A stretch of DNA of 40,998 bases from an uncultured Clostridia bacterium (GCA_947628175.1 CANQZA010000012.1:1-40998); one strand, 5' to 3'. Counted from the first letter of the stretch, positions 15,250-23,624 are shown. Notes: generated from the sequence alone by a model not told the origin. Program-made: numbers and translations.

Positions 15250-16640
15250 CTGATAATACACGCGTTTTTGAAAGCTATTCGATACCAAGAGCAGTAGGCG
15301 CAATGGCACTGCCGAGTATGCTCGGCATGCTGATTAACATAGTATATAATCTTGCTGATACTTTTTTTGTCGGACAGACGGGAGATCCGAATCAGGTCGC
15401 GGCTGTTTCGATAGCAATGCCGCTGTTTCTTTTTACCATGGCGGGCGGCAATCTGTTCGGTGTGGGCGGCTGTGCTTTTATAAGCCGCAGTCTCGGTGAA
15501 GGCAAAAAGGACAGAGTTAAAACCATCAGTTCTTTTTGTGTTTACAGTGCGATAGCGTTAGGTGTTGTTATCGGCGCTGTATTTCTTATATTCAAAAAAC
15601 CGTTGCTTTATGCAGCAGGGGCTTCGGATAATACCATCGGATTTGCACAGGATTATCTGAAATGGGTCGCACTCGGCGCACCGTTTGTTATTACTGCCAT
15701 AATGGCGGGAAATCTTGTGAGAGGTGAGGGCGCCGCCAAAGTTTCCATGTTCGGTATGGTGATAGGACAGCTTGTGAACATTGTTCTTGACCCCATTTTC
15801 ATATTGAACAGTGGGGACAGGCTGTTCGGCTTCAATTTGCCGTTTGGTTTTGGTATGGGCGTTTCGGGCGCGGCGATTGCTACAGTGCTCGGCAATGTCG
15901 TGTCTGTACTGTTCTTCCTGATATATTTTCTCAGAGGTAACTCCATTCTTTCCATAACGCCTAAGCGCTATTCGATTAAAAACGGAATTGCGAAAGGCGT
16001 TATAAATGTAGGTCTGCCTGCGTCGCTCAATAACCTTCTTATGAGCGTATCAAACATTGTTGTTAATATTTTTCTTGCGAGCTACGGTGATTGCGCGGTT
16101 GCAGCAATGGGTGTGGCGATGAAGGCAAATATGCTTGTTGTTATGCTCCAGCTCGGACTCGGACAAGGAATTCAGCCGATTGTAGGCTATTGCTACGGCG
16201 CCAAAAAGTATGACAGAATGAAAAAGGTTATATTTTTCAGCATTGTGTGCAATATAGTTATCGGAACTTTAATGACCGTATTTTATATTCTGTTTAAAAA
16301 TCAGGTTATTCAGATGTTTATTAATGAACCCAGTGTTATTGCGTATGGTGTAAAAATGCTTGTCGCGCTTATGGTTCCCGGTCCTGTTATAGGCATTATG
16401 TTTGTTCTCAATTTCTCATTTCAGGGTATGGGCAAAGGATTTCAGAGCCTTTTTCTGTCGATCGGAAGACAGGGGCTCATCTATATTCCTCTGCTTTTTA
16501 TACTCAACAAGGCAGTCGGTCTGGGAGGAATCATCTGGGCTCAGCCGTCGGCGGATTTTGCGTGTATAGTAGCGGCAATCATTATGTTTATGGTTATTTA
16601 TAATAATCTCAAAAAGGGCACGGCAATAAAAAATAACTGA
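15246..16640 (+). CDS. MATE-family multidrug/cation antiporter
   Basis: A 464-residue inner-membrane protein with about twelve hydrophobic helices, of the multidrug and toxin extrusion family that expels organic cations or metabolites against a Na+ or H+ gradient. The N-terminal MALPSMLGMLINIVYNLADT and FVGQ segments and the second-half LPASLNNLLMSVSNIVVNIF and GLGQGIQPIVGYCYGA are typical of the clostridial branch. The start is a TTG at 15246 that overlaps the rsmA stop (TTGA), with GGAG eight bases upstream. The substrate cannot be predicted. Confidence 0.92.
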   Translation: MTDNTRVFESYSIPRAVGAMALPSMLGMLINIVYNLADTFFVGQTGDPNQVAAVSIAMPLFLFTMAGGNLFGVGGCAFISRSLGEGKKDRVKTISSFCVYSAIALGVVIGAVFLIFKKPLLYAAGASDNTIGFAQDYLKWVALGAPFVITAIMAGNLVRGEGAAKVSMFGMVIGQLVNIVLDPIFILNSGDRLFGFNLPFGFGMGVSGAAIATVLGNVVSVLFFLIYFLRGNSILSITPKRYSIKNGIAKGVINVGLPASLNNLLMSVSNIVVNIFLASYGDCAVAAMGVAMKANMLVVMLQLGLGQGIQPIVGYCYGAKKYDRMKKVIFFSIVCNIVIGTLMTVFYILFKNQVIQMFINEPSVIAYGVKMLVALMVPGPVIGIMFVLNFSFQGMGKGFQSLFLSIGRQGLIYIPLLFILNKAVGLGGIIWAQPSADFACIVAAIIMFMVIYNNLKKGTAIKNN

Positions 16641-16696
16641 TTTTGGTTTAATGATGAGCACTGTTAACTGAAATAATATATGTAGGTGGTATAAGT

Positions 16697-17278
16697 ATGA
16701 AGCTTGAATCAATTACAAAAGCTGATGCAAAAAAAATTAAAGAAAACCTTGCGCCTCAACTGATAAATCACCCCCATTTTATGTTCTATTGCCCTGAAAA
16801 GGAAAAAAGAAAAAAGTTTATAGACAGATTTCTCAATTATTATTTATATAACTGGTCAAAATTCGGCGAGCTCTATATTTCGGAATCAAGGTCGGCAATG
16901 GCTACTCTTGTCAATACGCGAGCGTTTGAATATAAATTTTCGGGTAAAAACGCGATGAAAATAAGGCTTGACAGCAACAGCGGCAATATTCTTATGCACA
17001 GAAGAATTGTTGAAAATATTACATCTATTATTGTTCCGGAAACAATGGAGACGAGAGTGATGACTCTGTACGGCTCCATTGACAATAATTCCGAAGAGGT
17101 ATATGAGCTTGTCAGAGAAATAGCAGCGCATGCAAAGGAAAGAGGTTTTGCTCTTGTGTATGAGACTTTCTCAAAACGCCTGATTGATTTTATGGCGGAG
17201 GAAGGATTTGAAATGTCATATCAAAAGCAGTTTCTCACTACACAGTATTTACAGACGCTTATGACATACAATGTATAA
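16697..17278 (+). CDS. GNAT-like hypothetical protein
   Basis: A 193-residue soluble protein, not firmly recognised. It has the general pattern of a GCN5-related N-acetyltransferase fold: an N-terminal helix with HPHFMFYCPEKEKRKKFIDR, a long middle beta region, a helix ELVREIAAHAKERGF and a C-terminal strand-helix (LVYETFSKRLIDFMAEEGFE) similar to the end of acetyltransferases. The acetyl-CoA loop (Q/RxxGxG/A) is not visible, so catalytic activity is doubtful. AGGTGG precedes the ATG. It follows the MATE gene by 56 bases and ends just before a strong terminator, so it is probably the last gene of the rsmA transcript. Confidence 0.6.
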   Translation: MKLESITKADAKKIKENLAPQLINHPHFMFYCPEKEKRKKFIDRFLNYYLYNWSKFGELYISESRSAMATLVNTRAFEYKFSGKNAMKIRLDSNSGNILMHRRIVENITSIIVPETMETRVMTLYGSIDNNSEEVYELVREIAAHAKERGFALVYETFSKRLIDFMAEEGFEMSYQKQFLTTQYLQTLMTYNV

Positions 17279-17289
17279 AATGTATAATC

Positions 17290-17334
17290 AAAGGGACTGC
17301 CGCCGGTTACCATGACCGGCGGCAGTCCCTTTTT
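17290..17334 (+). terminator. Strong terminator after the rsmA-MATE-GNAT transcript
   Basis: An 18-bp perfect stem (17290-17307 with 17315-17332), 7-base loop and T5 run. The converging GH27 gene ends at 17347, so it may serve the other strand weakly too. Confidence 0.95.
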
Positions 17335-17346
17335 CTGTCAATCGGA

Positions 17347-18657
17347 TTATTTCATTTTTGTTATTTTATAAAGTCCTGCTCCGTGAGGAGGGATTTGAGC
17401 TTTAAAGGTGTTTTTAAAGCTGCCAAGCGTTTTTTTGTTCCATATGTCATAGATTGTATAGTTTTCATCAGGCATAAGAATCTGCGACAAATCAAGCTTC
17501 ACCGTATCATCAGCGTCCTTTGTGTTGAAAAGCGCTGCGTATTTGCAGCCTTTGCCGTTTGATATCCAGATAATACTGCCCCTGCCATTTTTCTCATTTC
17601 TGTAATGCTGGTGAGCGCCGAAGGAGGTTTTGTGCATTTTAATATACTCCTCATTTGTAAGCAGCGCCAGCGTCCATTCATCATTTTCAGGCATATTTCC
17701 GCCCATCATAAGCGGACTTCTGAAGATGCCCCACAGGCTCATCATTGTGAGCTGTTCGGGCTTTGTGAACTGCGTCATTCTATTCTGCGGACCGTGGCAT
17801 ACTCCGTTTTTTGACAGTCTGCCCAGAGGCAGCATATCGCAGTCGGGGAAATTGCCTGTTTTGACCTCATTCTGCCAGAGAAAACAGCGGTCAAACATAT
17901 TGTGCAGCTTATCCCAATGATCCCAAAAGTCACCGGTTATACGCCACATATTAGCATTTTTGCCAAGATGGTTTGCGGTTGAAATTTCAGCGGGACCGGG
18001 CGAAAGTGAAAGCACCATATCCCTGCCGCAGTAATCAATTGCCTTTCTTATCATTTCTATTTCATATGAGGCGGAATAAGGGTTATCCCATTTTCTGAAT
18101 TCCGTAACGGCAATGTCGTCGCACTTGATGAAATCAATTCCCCACTGCGCGTACAGCTCAAAAATCGAATTGTAATAATCCTGCGCTCCCTGTGTATTTC
18201 TGAGTCCGTACATATCTGTATTCCAAGAGCATATGGAAAAATGATGTGCAATCTGCCGTGCGGAGTACTTGCTGTTTTTTACGGGCATATCCGCATGCAC
18301 TGCCTGCCTTGGGATTCCGCGCATAATATGTATTCCGAATTTGAGGCCGAGTGAGTGACAGTAATCGGCGATATCTTTGAAGCCCCTGCCGTTTTTTGCG
18401 CTGGGAAAACGGTTTTCGGCGGGGAGAAGTCTGCCGTATTCGTCAATAGTAAGCTCGGTGAAATTATTGTAGTCGTTGTCTTTTGATTTTGGCTCATACC
18501 ATTGTATATCACATACAATATATTCCCATCCGTACGGTTTCAGATATTTTGCCATATAATCCGCGTTTTCGCGAAGCTGCTTTTCCGTTACAGCCGCACC
18601 GAAGCAGTCCCAACTGTTCCAGCCCATCGGCGGTGTTTTTGCAAGTTTTCTGTGCAT
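17347..18657 (-). CDS. Glycoside hydrolase family 27 (alpha-galactosidase-like)
   Basis: A 436-residue enzyme expected to cleave alpha-linked galactose (or a related sugar) from oligosaccharides. It opens with the GH27 hallmark TPPMGWNSWDCFG. The nucleophile is Asp180 in FIKCDD and the acid/base is Asp243 in WRITGDFW, each at the family position. FRSPLMMGGNMP and a C-terminal antiparallel beta domain (from about 345) follow. There is no signal peptide, so it acts inside the cell on imported sugars. It has its own promoter. The family also contains beta-L-arabinopyranosidases and N-acetylgalactosaminidases, so substrate is uncertain. No transporter is adjacent. Confidence 0.88.
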   Translation of the reverse strand: MHRKLAKTPPMGWNSWDCFGAAVTEKQLRENADYMAKYLKPYGWEYIVCDIQWYEPKSKDNDYNNFTELTIDEYGRLLPAENRFPSAKNGRGFKDIADYCHSLGLKFGIHIMRGIPRQAVHADMPVKNSKYSARQIAHHFSICSWNTDMYGLRNTQGAQDYYNSIFELYAQWGIDFIKCDDIAVTEFRKWDNPYSASYEIEMIRKAIDYCGRDMVLSLSPGPAEISTANHLGKNANMWRITGDFWDHWDKLHNMFDRCFLWQNEVKTGNFPDCDMLPLGRLSKNGVCHGPQNRMTQFTKPEQLTMMSLWGIFRSPLMMGGNMPENDEWTLALLTNEEYIKMHKTSFGAHQHYRNEKNGRGSIIWISNGKGCKYAALFNTKDADDTVKLDLSQILMPDENYTIYDIWNKKTLGSFKNTFKAQIPPHGAGLYKITKMK

Positions 18658-18689
18658 GGAAATGTCATCCTTTATGTAATTTTATCTTT

Positions 18690-18717
18690 ATTATAGTGGA
18701 ATGGTTTAATATGTCAA
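18690..18717 (-). promoter_or_regulatory. Promoter of the GH27 gene
   Basis: On the minus strand TTGACA (18712-18717) and TATAAT (18690-18695) both match consensus with a 16-base spacer. Confidence 0.9.
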
Positions 18718-18751
18718 CCGAAAGGATAAAAATATATTTGTTTTTTATCAG

Positions 18752-18783
18752 AAAAAAAACACCTGCCGTGCTTGACAGGTGTT
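18752..18783 (-). terminator. Terminator of the PHP phosphoesterase gene
   Basis: AACACCTG/CAGGTGTT (18758-18765 with 18776-18783) with a minus-strand T8 run (18752-18759). It separates the PHP gene from GH27. Confidence 0.85.
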
Positions 18784-18791
18784 CCTTCTTA

Positions 18792-19670
18792 TCATACGGC
18801 GGCCGCTGCAAGCTTTTCCGCCCTTTTCATAGCTCTTTTTTTCTTCGCCTTATAGCCCATAAGCTTATCAAGATGGTCGTCAGGTGTTAGGCATGTACCA
18901 AGCGTAACGGTCTTAGAACCGTAAATGCCATGAAAATCACTTCCGCCTGTCAGAAGGAGCTTGCTGTTTTTGCATATTTTGCTCAAAAGCGCAATCTGTT
19001 CCTCGCTTGCCGACGGGTGCCATACCTCAATTCCGTCAAGTCCTAAAGAGATATATTTGTCAATCTCGTCAAAATTGTTATAAAATGCCGGGTGGGCGAG
19101 TACGGCAATTCCTCCTGCTCCGTGAATTTCCTCGATAACCTCTTTTACATCGGGATATTTTGTTGGCGCGAGAATATTTGTGGCGCTGTCGCTTGAAAAA
19201 AGCGCCTTGAATAGATCACCGAAAATCTCATTCGTATATCCTGCGTCCATAAGAGCATGCATAATATGCTGTTTAAAGAGATTTGTTGAGCCGGAAGCGT
19301 GGCTGATAATAAAATCTGTAGATACCGGAAACCGTGAAGCGACCTTGAGCATCATAATTTGCCCTGCTCTTTTTCTTGCAACAGAGGTGCGCTTGCACAA
19401 TCCTTCAAGTCTGTCAGGCTTATCTGCCAGATAGCATAGAATATGAACTTTTTTTCCCGCCTCGTTATCAAAGGCGGACAATTCGACTCCGGGGATTATG
19501 TTTACGCCGTATCTTTTGCCGATAACCTGACCCCTTACAGTTCCTGCAAGGCAGTCATGGTCGGTAATTGCTATAGTGTCAATTCCGCTTTTCTGGGCAA
19601 TGACAATGAGGTCCTCAATGCCTACTGATCCATCACTTAATTTAGTATGACAATGTAAATCTGCTGCCAT
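18792..19670 (-). CDS. PHP-domain phosphoesterase (RnaAM/TrpH-like)
   Basis: A 292-residue metal-dependent phosphoesterase. PHP metal-ligand motifs are present in order: DLHCHTKLSDGS (4-15), AITDHDCLAG, IIPGVELSA, VLAHPAF and GGSDFHGIYG. Family members of this size include the 3',5'-nucleoside bisphosphate phosphatase and 5'-3' exoribonuclease of the TrpH/YciV group; the exact substrate is not readable. The C-terminus is a Lys/Ala/Arg-rich helix, likely an RNA- or nucleotide-facing tail. AAGGGG precedes the ATG. It has its own promoter and terminator. Confidence 0.88.
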   Translation of the reverse strand: MAADLHCHTKLSDGSVGIEDLIVIAQKSGIDTIAITDHDCLAGTVRGQVIGKRYGVNIIPGVELSAFDNEAGKKVHILCYLADKPDRLEGLCKRTSVARKRAGQIMMLKVASRFPVSTDFIISHASGSTNLFKQHIMHALMDAGYTNEIFGDLFKALFSSDSATNILAPTKYPDVKEVIEEIHGAGGIAVLAHPAFYNNFDEIDKYISLGLDGIEVWHPSASEEQIALLSKICKNSKLLLTGGSDFHGIYGSKTVTLGTCLTPDDHLDKLMGYKAKKKRAMKRAEKLAAAAV

Positions 19671-19748
19671 ACTTAAGATCCCCTTTCTTGAATAATAAAT
19701 AATTTAAGTAATATCTTAATTAAAAACATAAAATAATCCAGTAACAGT

Positions 19749-19777
19749 ATAATAACACGAAATTAAAATTTTTTCAA
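19749..19777 (-). promoter_or_regulatory. Probable promoter of the PHP gene
   Basis: On the minus strand TTGAAA (19772-19777), a 17-base spacer and TATTAT (19749-19754), about 80 bases before the start codon. Confidence 0.55.
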
Positions 19778-19858
19778 GCATTATGCGTTTATCCAGCGCT
19801 ATTTATAAGACATATATTGTTTTTTTCATCTAAAAAAAGCCTTATTTGTGCAAAATGT

Positions 19859-20395
19859 CTATAAAAGTATACGGTTAAGCTGACTCACAGGAAGCCCGAC
19901 CACATTAAAGTAGTCACCGTCTATCTTTTCCACAAGCAGCGAGCCATAGCCCTGTATTCCGTATGCGCCTGCTTTGTCGGCAGGTTCTCCTGTATTTATG
20001 TATTTTATGATTTCATCGTCTGTCAGCTCAAAAAATTTAACCTTTGTCTCAACCGAAAAGGTTTTTCTGCTGTCAGGTTTCATCACGGTAACCCCTGTAA
20101 AAACGCTGTGTTCTTTCCCGCTGAGAAGTTTTAACATTCTGAAAGCGTCATCGTCATTCTCCGGTTTGCCGAGTATTTCGCCCTGAAAAGCGACAACGGT
20201 GTCGGCACCTATTACGGTGTCCATCCCGTTTGCGAACGGGGCTGCCTTGATTGACGAAAGGTATTCAACAGCCTGTGCGGGGGAAAACCCCTCGGGGATA
20301 GTTTCGTCAACATTTGCGCTTTTTATAACAAAATCTTTTGTAATTAACTTTAAAAGCTCCTGCCTGCGCGGAGATTTAGAAGCAAGTATAATCAT
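19859..20395 (-). CDS. maf: Maf-type nucleotide pyrophosphatase
   Basis: A 178-residue house-cleaning enzyme that hydrolyses non-canonical or excess nucleoside triphosphates (dTTP/UTP group) to monophosphates. The N-terminal ILASKSPRRQELL, the VDETIPEGFSP segment, the GADTVVAF strand with its key Asp, LGKPENDDDAFRMLKLLSGKEHSVFTGV, and the C-terminal DKAGAYGIQGYGSLLVEKIDGDYFNVVGLP are all family signatures. Its ATG shares its A with the stop of the upstream U32 gene (TAATG), so translation is coupled. It is the last gene of the zapA operon. Confidence 0.96.
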   Translation of the reverse strand: MIILASKSPRRQELLKLITKDFVIKSANVDETIPEGFSPAQAVEYLSSIKAAPFANGMDTVIGADTVVAFQGEILGKPENDDDAFRMLKLLSGKEHSVFTGVTVMKPDSRKTFSVETKVKFFELTDDEIIKYINTGEPADKAGAYGIQGYGSLLVEKIDGDYFNVVGLPVSQLNRILL

Positions 20396-22392
20396 TATAT
20401 GACACCTCTGTTATATAATCCTCGTGTATATTTAAAATCGGGTTTTTTTCTGTTTTCATAAAGCCTTATTATATTTTCAATCTCTTGTTTTGTCTCTGTC
20501 GAAAAGAAAAAATGAATAAAGTCGGTCTTTATTTCATTGACTCTGTCAAGCATATAAATCGGCACGCTGTTTAAAATTTCAGTACAGGGATACGGAGAAC
20601 AGATAACAGGGAATTCATATCCCATTCTGTCTTTTAGTACGCCGTGCTTTTTACATTTATTACAGCTCGTGATGTTTTTGACGGGGCAGTTTCTTGCAAG
20701 CATAAGCGGCACTCTGCCGTAAACGATTATTCCCGTATCGTCGGCATTTATCCGATTTGCCTGTTCAAGCGTCAGTTCAAAGGAGAGCACAGGGGATTTT
20801 ATAAGGCGTGCGCTTTTGCTGTTGAATATATTAAGACCGAAATCGCCATAGACATCAAATCCCATTTCTTTTGCCAGCGCGTATGAGCCGATATCGGGGC
20901 AGAGTATTTTTGTGATGCCTGCGTTTTTCAATTCACATAACCGTTTTTTCAGCTTCTCTTCCATTCCGAAAGCGCCTCTTGGTATGGCCGCACCTGCGTT
21001 TTTAGCTGAAAAATCCTCAACGGCAGAGTCAAGCGGAAGAAATATGCGGCTGAACGGATGCTTGTCGGGCACCTGATCGGCATTTTTAAACGAGGCTGTG
21101 AGGTAGGGAATTTTGTTCTTTTTAACGGTTTTCTCCGCCTTAAACGGTTTGGAAATTATGGGCTTATTTTCAATTTGTGTTATTTTTTCGACTGCGCTTC
21201 TGCGCATATCGTTTATTTTTGACACAGGCAGAATCAGTCCGTCGTCAAGCTCAACAGTAACACGGTCGGGATAAAACTGTGTTCCTCCGAGCTTTGACAG
21301 TCTTTGCACAAGCTCCTGTTTACGCATAGGTCTGTTTACTGCCTTTTCGGGGATATCACCTGACACAGTTGCGGTTTTTCCGAGACCCTCCGCCGTCAGT
21401 GTGCACGGCCGATTTTCTTTGCAGACAAAATGCAGTTTAAGCGGAAGCAGCGGATTTTCCTTGTCATACTTGTGACGGAGTTCTTTGAGTACATTTGCGG
21501 CGCTGATCACATCATCCTTCCGCCTTGTGCCGAACATATCCCGCCCGAGATCGCCGTTTATATATCCGTCTGTGAAGCCGCTTCTTGAAAACACGCCGCG
21601 AAGGAGCTTTTCATCCTTTTCGCCATAAGTGCCGTCTATTGCCTTTTTCAGTGCTGTAACAGCGGCTGATACATATTCGGGTCTTTTCATTCTGCCCTCG
21701 ATTTTCAGACTTGTTATTCCGTCAAGCTCGGCAATTTTTTTGATAATGCTCATATCTTTTAAGGATAAAGCAAAGCGCTGTTTGTTGTCGGGAGAAAAGG
21801 GCAGTCTGCACGGCTGCGCACACAGCCCTCTGTTTCCGCTTCTGGCGCCGAGCATGGAGGAAAGGTAGCATTGTCCTGATACCGACATACAAAGTGCGCC
21901 GTGAACAAACAGTTCAAGCTCGATATCACTTGAACGGCGTATCTGCCGTATTTCCTCAAGGCTGAGCTCTCTTGGAAGAACAACCCTTGAAAATCCCATT
22001 TCTTCAGCCGCTTTTACACCGCGCGGAGTCATTATGCTCATCTGTGTTGAAGCATGGATTTTTGCCTGTTCAAAATGCTCTTTTATCATTTTTGCCACGC
22101 CGATATCCTGAATAATAAAGGCATCAACACCAAAAGACAGAGCCTTTTCTGCAAGCTTATACGCGTCCTCAAATTCGTTGTCCGATAAAAGAATATTAAG
22201 GGCTAAGTAAACCTTAACCCCTCTCTGATGGCAGTAGACAACTGCTTTATAAAGTTCGTCGTCATTAAAATTGCCGGCATTACGGCGGGCGTTGAACAGC
22301 TTACCGCCGAGGTAAACTGCATTTGCACCGCTTCGTACACCGGCAATCAGTGACTCCATGCTTCCGGCAGGAGCCAGAATTTCAAAATTCAT
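20395..22392 (-). CDS. U32-family protein, RlhA-like (DUF3656 arrangement)
   Basis: A 665-residue protein of the peptidase U32 family. The N-terminal TIM-barrel-like part (MNFEILAPAGSMESLIAGVRSGANAVYLGG) leads to four conserved cysteines, C168, C175, C191 and C195, in HGALCMSVSGQC...NRGLCAQPCR. A long C-terminal half includes a region that looks like DUF3656. That length and order match RlhA (YdcP), which hydroxylates C2501 of 23S rRNA in E. coli, rather than the shorter TrhP/YegQ tRNA proteins. Calling these peptidases is probably historical. It starts 8 bases after zapA and overlaps maf by one base. Confidence 0.85.
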   Translation of the reverse strand: MNFEILAPAGSMESLIAGVRSGANAVYLGGKLFNARRNAGNFNDDELYKAVVYCHQRGVKVYLALNILLSDNEFEDAYKLAEKALSFGVDAFIIQDIGVAKMIKEHFEQAKIHASTQMSIMTPRGVKAAEEMGFSRVVLPRELSLEEIRQIRRSSDIELELFVHGALCMSVSGQCYLSSMLGARSGNRGLCAQPCRLPFSPDNKQRFALSLKDMSIIKKIAELDGITSLKIEGRMKRPEYVSAAVTALKKAIDGTYGEKDEKLLRGVFSRSGFTDGYINGDLGRDMFGTRRKDDVISAANVLKELRHKYDKENPLLPLKLHFVCKENRPCTLTAEGLGKTATVSGDIPEKAVNRPMRKQELVQRLSKLGGTQFYPDRVTVELDDGLILPVSKINDMRRSAVEKITQIENKPIISKPFKAEKTVKKNKIPYLTASFKNADQVPDKHPFSRIFLPLDSAVEDFSAKNAGAAIPRGAFGMEEKLKKRLCELKNAGITKILCPDIGSYALAKEMGFDVYGDFGLNIFNSKSARLIKSPVLSFELTLEQANRINADDTGIIVYGRVPLMLARNCPVKNITSCNKCKKHGVLKDRMGYEFPVICSPYPCTEILNSVPIYMLDRVNEIKTDFIHFFFSTETKQEIENIIRLYENRKKPDFKYTRGLYNRGVI

Positions 22393-22400
22393 AAATAACC

Positions 22401-22751
22401 TTACTTTCCCGCAAGTTTGTTTCTTAAATCGGAAATCTCTCTGTTGAGCCTTTCAACCTCGCGTCTTGCGACATCAACTTCCATTCTTGCTCTTGCACTG
22501 TCCTCAAGATAATCCTTGATTTGAGCGCGGAGATTGTCTGCCGAGGCAGTTGCCTTTTTGCAGGCATCCGCATGGTCAAGCGCAACAAGCACGGCGGCCT
22601 GTGTGAGTGAAAGCGAAGGATTTGAATTGCATACAGTTCTCATTTCGTCGTTTATCATTTCTGCAAGATTTTCAACATATTCCGGATCGTCCTCCGTAAC
22701 GATCGTGTAGCTTGCGCCACCGATTTTTACCTGAACCCTATTTTTATTCAT
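22401..22751 (-). CDS. zapA: Cell division protein ZapA
   Basis: A 116-residue protein that cross-links FtsZ filaments at the division ring. The N-terminal globular part (VQVKIGGASYTIVTEDDPEYVENLAEMINDEM) is the ZapA signature. The remainder is a long charged helix forming the tetramer coiled coil (DVARREVERLNREISDLRNKL). AGGTG lies seven bases before the ATG at 22751; a TTG two codons earlier is less likely. It leads the zapA-U32-maf operon from a near-consensus promoter that overlaps, head to head, the promoter of a candidate small RNA. Confidence 0.92.
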   Translation of the reverse strand: MNKNRVQVKIGGASYTIVTEDDPEYVENLAEMINDEMRTVCNSNPSLSLTQAAVLVALDHADACKKATASADNLRAQIKDYLEDSARARMEVDVARREVERLNREISDLRNKLAGK

Positions 22752-22774
22752 AATCAAACACCTTCATTTAGTAA

Positions 22775-22803
22775 TTGACATATTTCTACCATTTAAGTAT
22801 AAC
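22775..22803 (+). promoter_or_regulatory. Promoter of the candidate small RNA
   Basis: TTGACA (22775-22780), 17 bases, TATAAC (22798-22803). The -10 lies on the same bases as the zapA -10 on the other strand. Predicted transcription start is near 22810. Confidence 0.75.
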
Positions 22804-22824
22804 AACTAAATATATTCTTGTCAA
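22796..22824 (-). promoter_or_regulatory. zapA operon promoter
   Basis: On the minus strand TTGACA (22819-22824), 17 bases, TATACT (22796-22801): near-consensus. It shares its -10 region with the divergent promoter at 22775-22803, so the two cannot both be occupied by RNA polymerase. Confidence 0.85.
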
Positions 22825-22973
22825 TTCTTTAATGATGTATGCAAAATGAAAAATTGCCTGTTCGGATACGCAGACGGTTTTTGTGCGGTCCGCTATGAAA
22901 TATCCGAAAGAAAGCGGGACAATACAGAGGAAGAAAGAAGACCGTCTTTGCTGTTTCAAAGGCCGGTTTTTTT
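22810..22973 (+). ncRNA. Candidate structured non-coding RNA, pseudoknot plus terminator
   Basis: This fills most of the 341-base gap between zapA and the MarR gene. A consensus-like promoter ends seven bases upstream and a terminator lies at 22941-22973. Complementary segments: TTCGGATA (22861-22868) with TATCCGAA (22901-22908); CGCA/TGCG (22869-22872 with 22884-22887); GTCCGCT (22888-22894) with AGCGGGAC (22913-22920), one bulged G, forming an H-type pseudoknot with the first helix; and AGACGGT (22872-22878) with ACCGTCT (22941-22947), which uses the left arm of the terminator. No reading frame in it has a ribosome site. The downstream MarR gene has its own promoter, so this may be a free small RNA or a riboswitch-like attenuator. 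I do not recognise the family; 6S RNA is one possibility because ssrS lies beside zapA in enterobacteria, but the fold does not obviously match. Confidence 0.5.
22941..22973 (+). terminator. Terminator of the candidate small RNA
   Basis: ACCG (22941-22944) pairs with CGGT (22964-22967), and CTTTG (22946-22950) with CAAAG (22957-22961), 6-base loop, then a T7 run to 22973. No protein gene ends upstream on this strand. Confidence 0.7.
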
Positions 22974-23034
22974 GAACTTATTGTTGAGGCGGCGTATGAA
23001 TATACAAATTGATTTAAAACCAAGAAACAGGTGA

Positions 23035-23063
23035 TTGCCAAGCAGAGAAAATTTTTGTATAAT
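23035..23063 (+). promoter_or_regulatory. Promoter of the second MarR gene
   Basis: TTGCCA (23035-23040), 17 bases, TATAAT (23058-23063). An inverted repeat ATATAACC (23062-23069) and GGTTATAT (23091-23098) flanks the start region up to the ATG. Confidence 0.8.
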
Positions 23064-23098
23064 ATAACCGTCAAAACAATTCTCAGAGAGGGTTATAT

Positions 23099-23554
23099 AT
23101 GATTGATGCGCAAAAGCTTGATATGGATTTAAGGCTGATTATGAATTTCCTCAGACATTCAAACGAAAGCCTGCACAACAAAATATTTCCTGAAAACACG
23201 GCGTCATATGCCTATATTCTTGCGTTTTTGTGTGATAATGAGGATAAAATAATTTATCAGCGCGATATTGAAAGGCAATTTGACCTGAGCCGTTCGACGG
23301 TTTCAACAGTATTAAAAGAGCTTGAGGCGGACAATCTCATTGAAAGACGCCTTGTTCTCAGCGATGCAAGGCTTAAAAGAGTAGTCCCCACGGAGCGGGC
23401 AAGAATGATTAACGAAATCTGCAAAAACAATATGAACAATCTTCTCACGGGTCTTTTATACGGAGCCGATCAGCAGCAGACAGACGCTTTTTTTGAGGTA
23501 CTGGAAATTATTAAAAGCAACGCCTGCAAAATAAGGGATAATAAGTCCGAATAG
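23099..23554 (+). CDS. MarR-family transcriptional regulator
   Basis: A 151-residue winged-helix protein. The recognition region IIYQRDIERQFDLSRSTVSTVLKELEADNLIERR (about residues 50-83) and the SDARLKRVVPTERA wing are typical MarR. N- and C-terminal helices would form the dimer interface. AGAGGG precedes the ATG. It is a single-gene transcript, ending at a bidirectional terminator shared with the ABC-F gene, so its targets are not evident from position; the flanking small RNA and its own promoter, which has an 8-bp inverted repeat, are candidates. Confidence 0.88.
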   Translation: MIDAQKLDMDLRLIMNFLRHSNESLHNKIFPENTASYAYILAFLCDNEDKIIYQRDIERQFDLSRSTVSTVLKELEADNLIERRLVLSDARLKRVVPTERARMINEICKNNMNNLLTGLLYGADQQQTDAFFEVLEIIKSNACKIRDNKSE

Positions 23555-23591
23555 TTATAGTTTACATAACATATGTATACATAAAAAACTG

Positions 23592-23624
23592 CCTGAACAT
23601 CAGCCGATGTTCAGGTGTTTTTTT
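23592..23624. terminator. Bidirectional terminator between MarR and ABC-F genes
   Basis: CCTGAACATC/GATGTTCAGG (23592-23601 with 23606-23615) with a T7 run to the right and an A6 run to the left. Confidence 0.92.

Noticed and set aside
22829-23074. Short open frames on both strands in the zapA-MarR gap
   Set aside because: None has a ribosome site, and they run across inverted repeats and a terminator that fit an RNA better than a protein.
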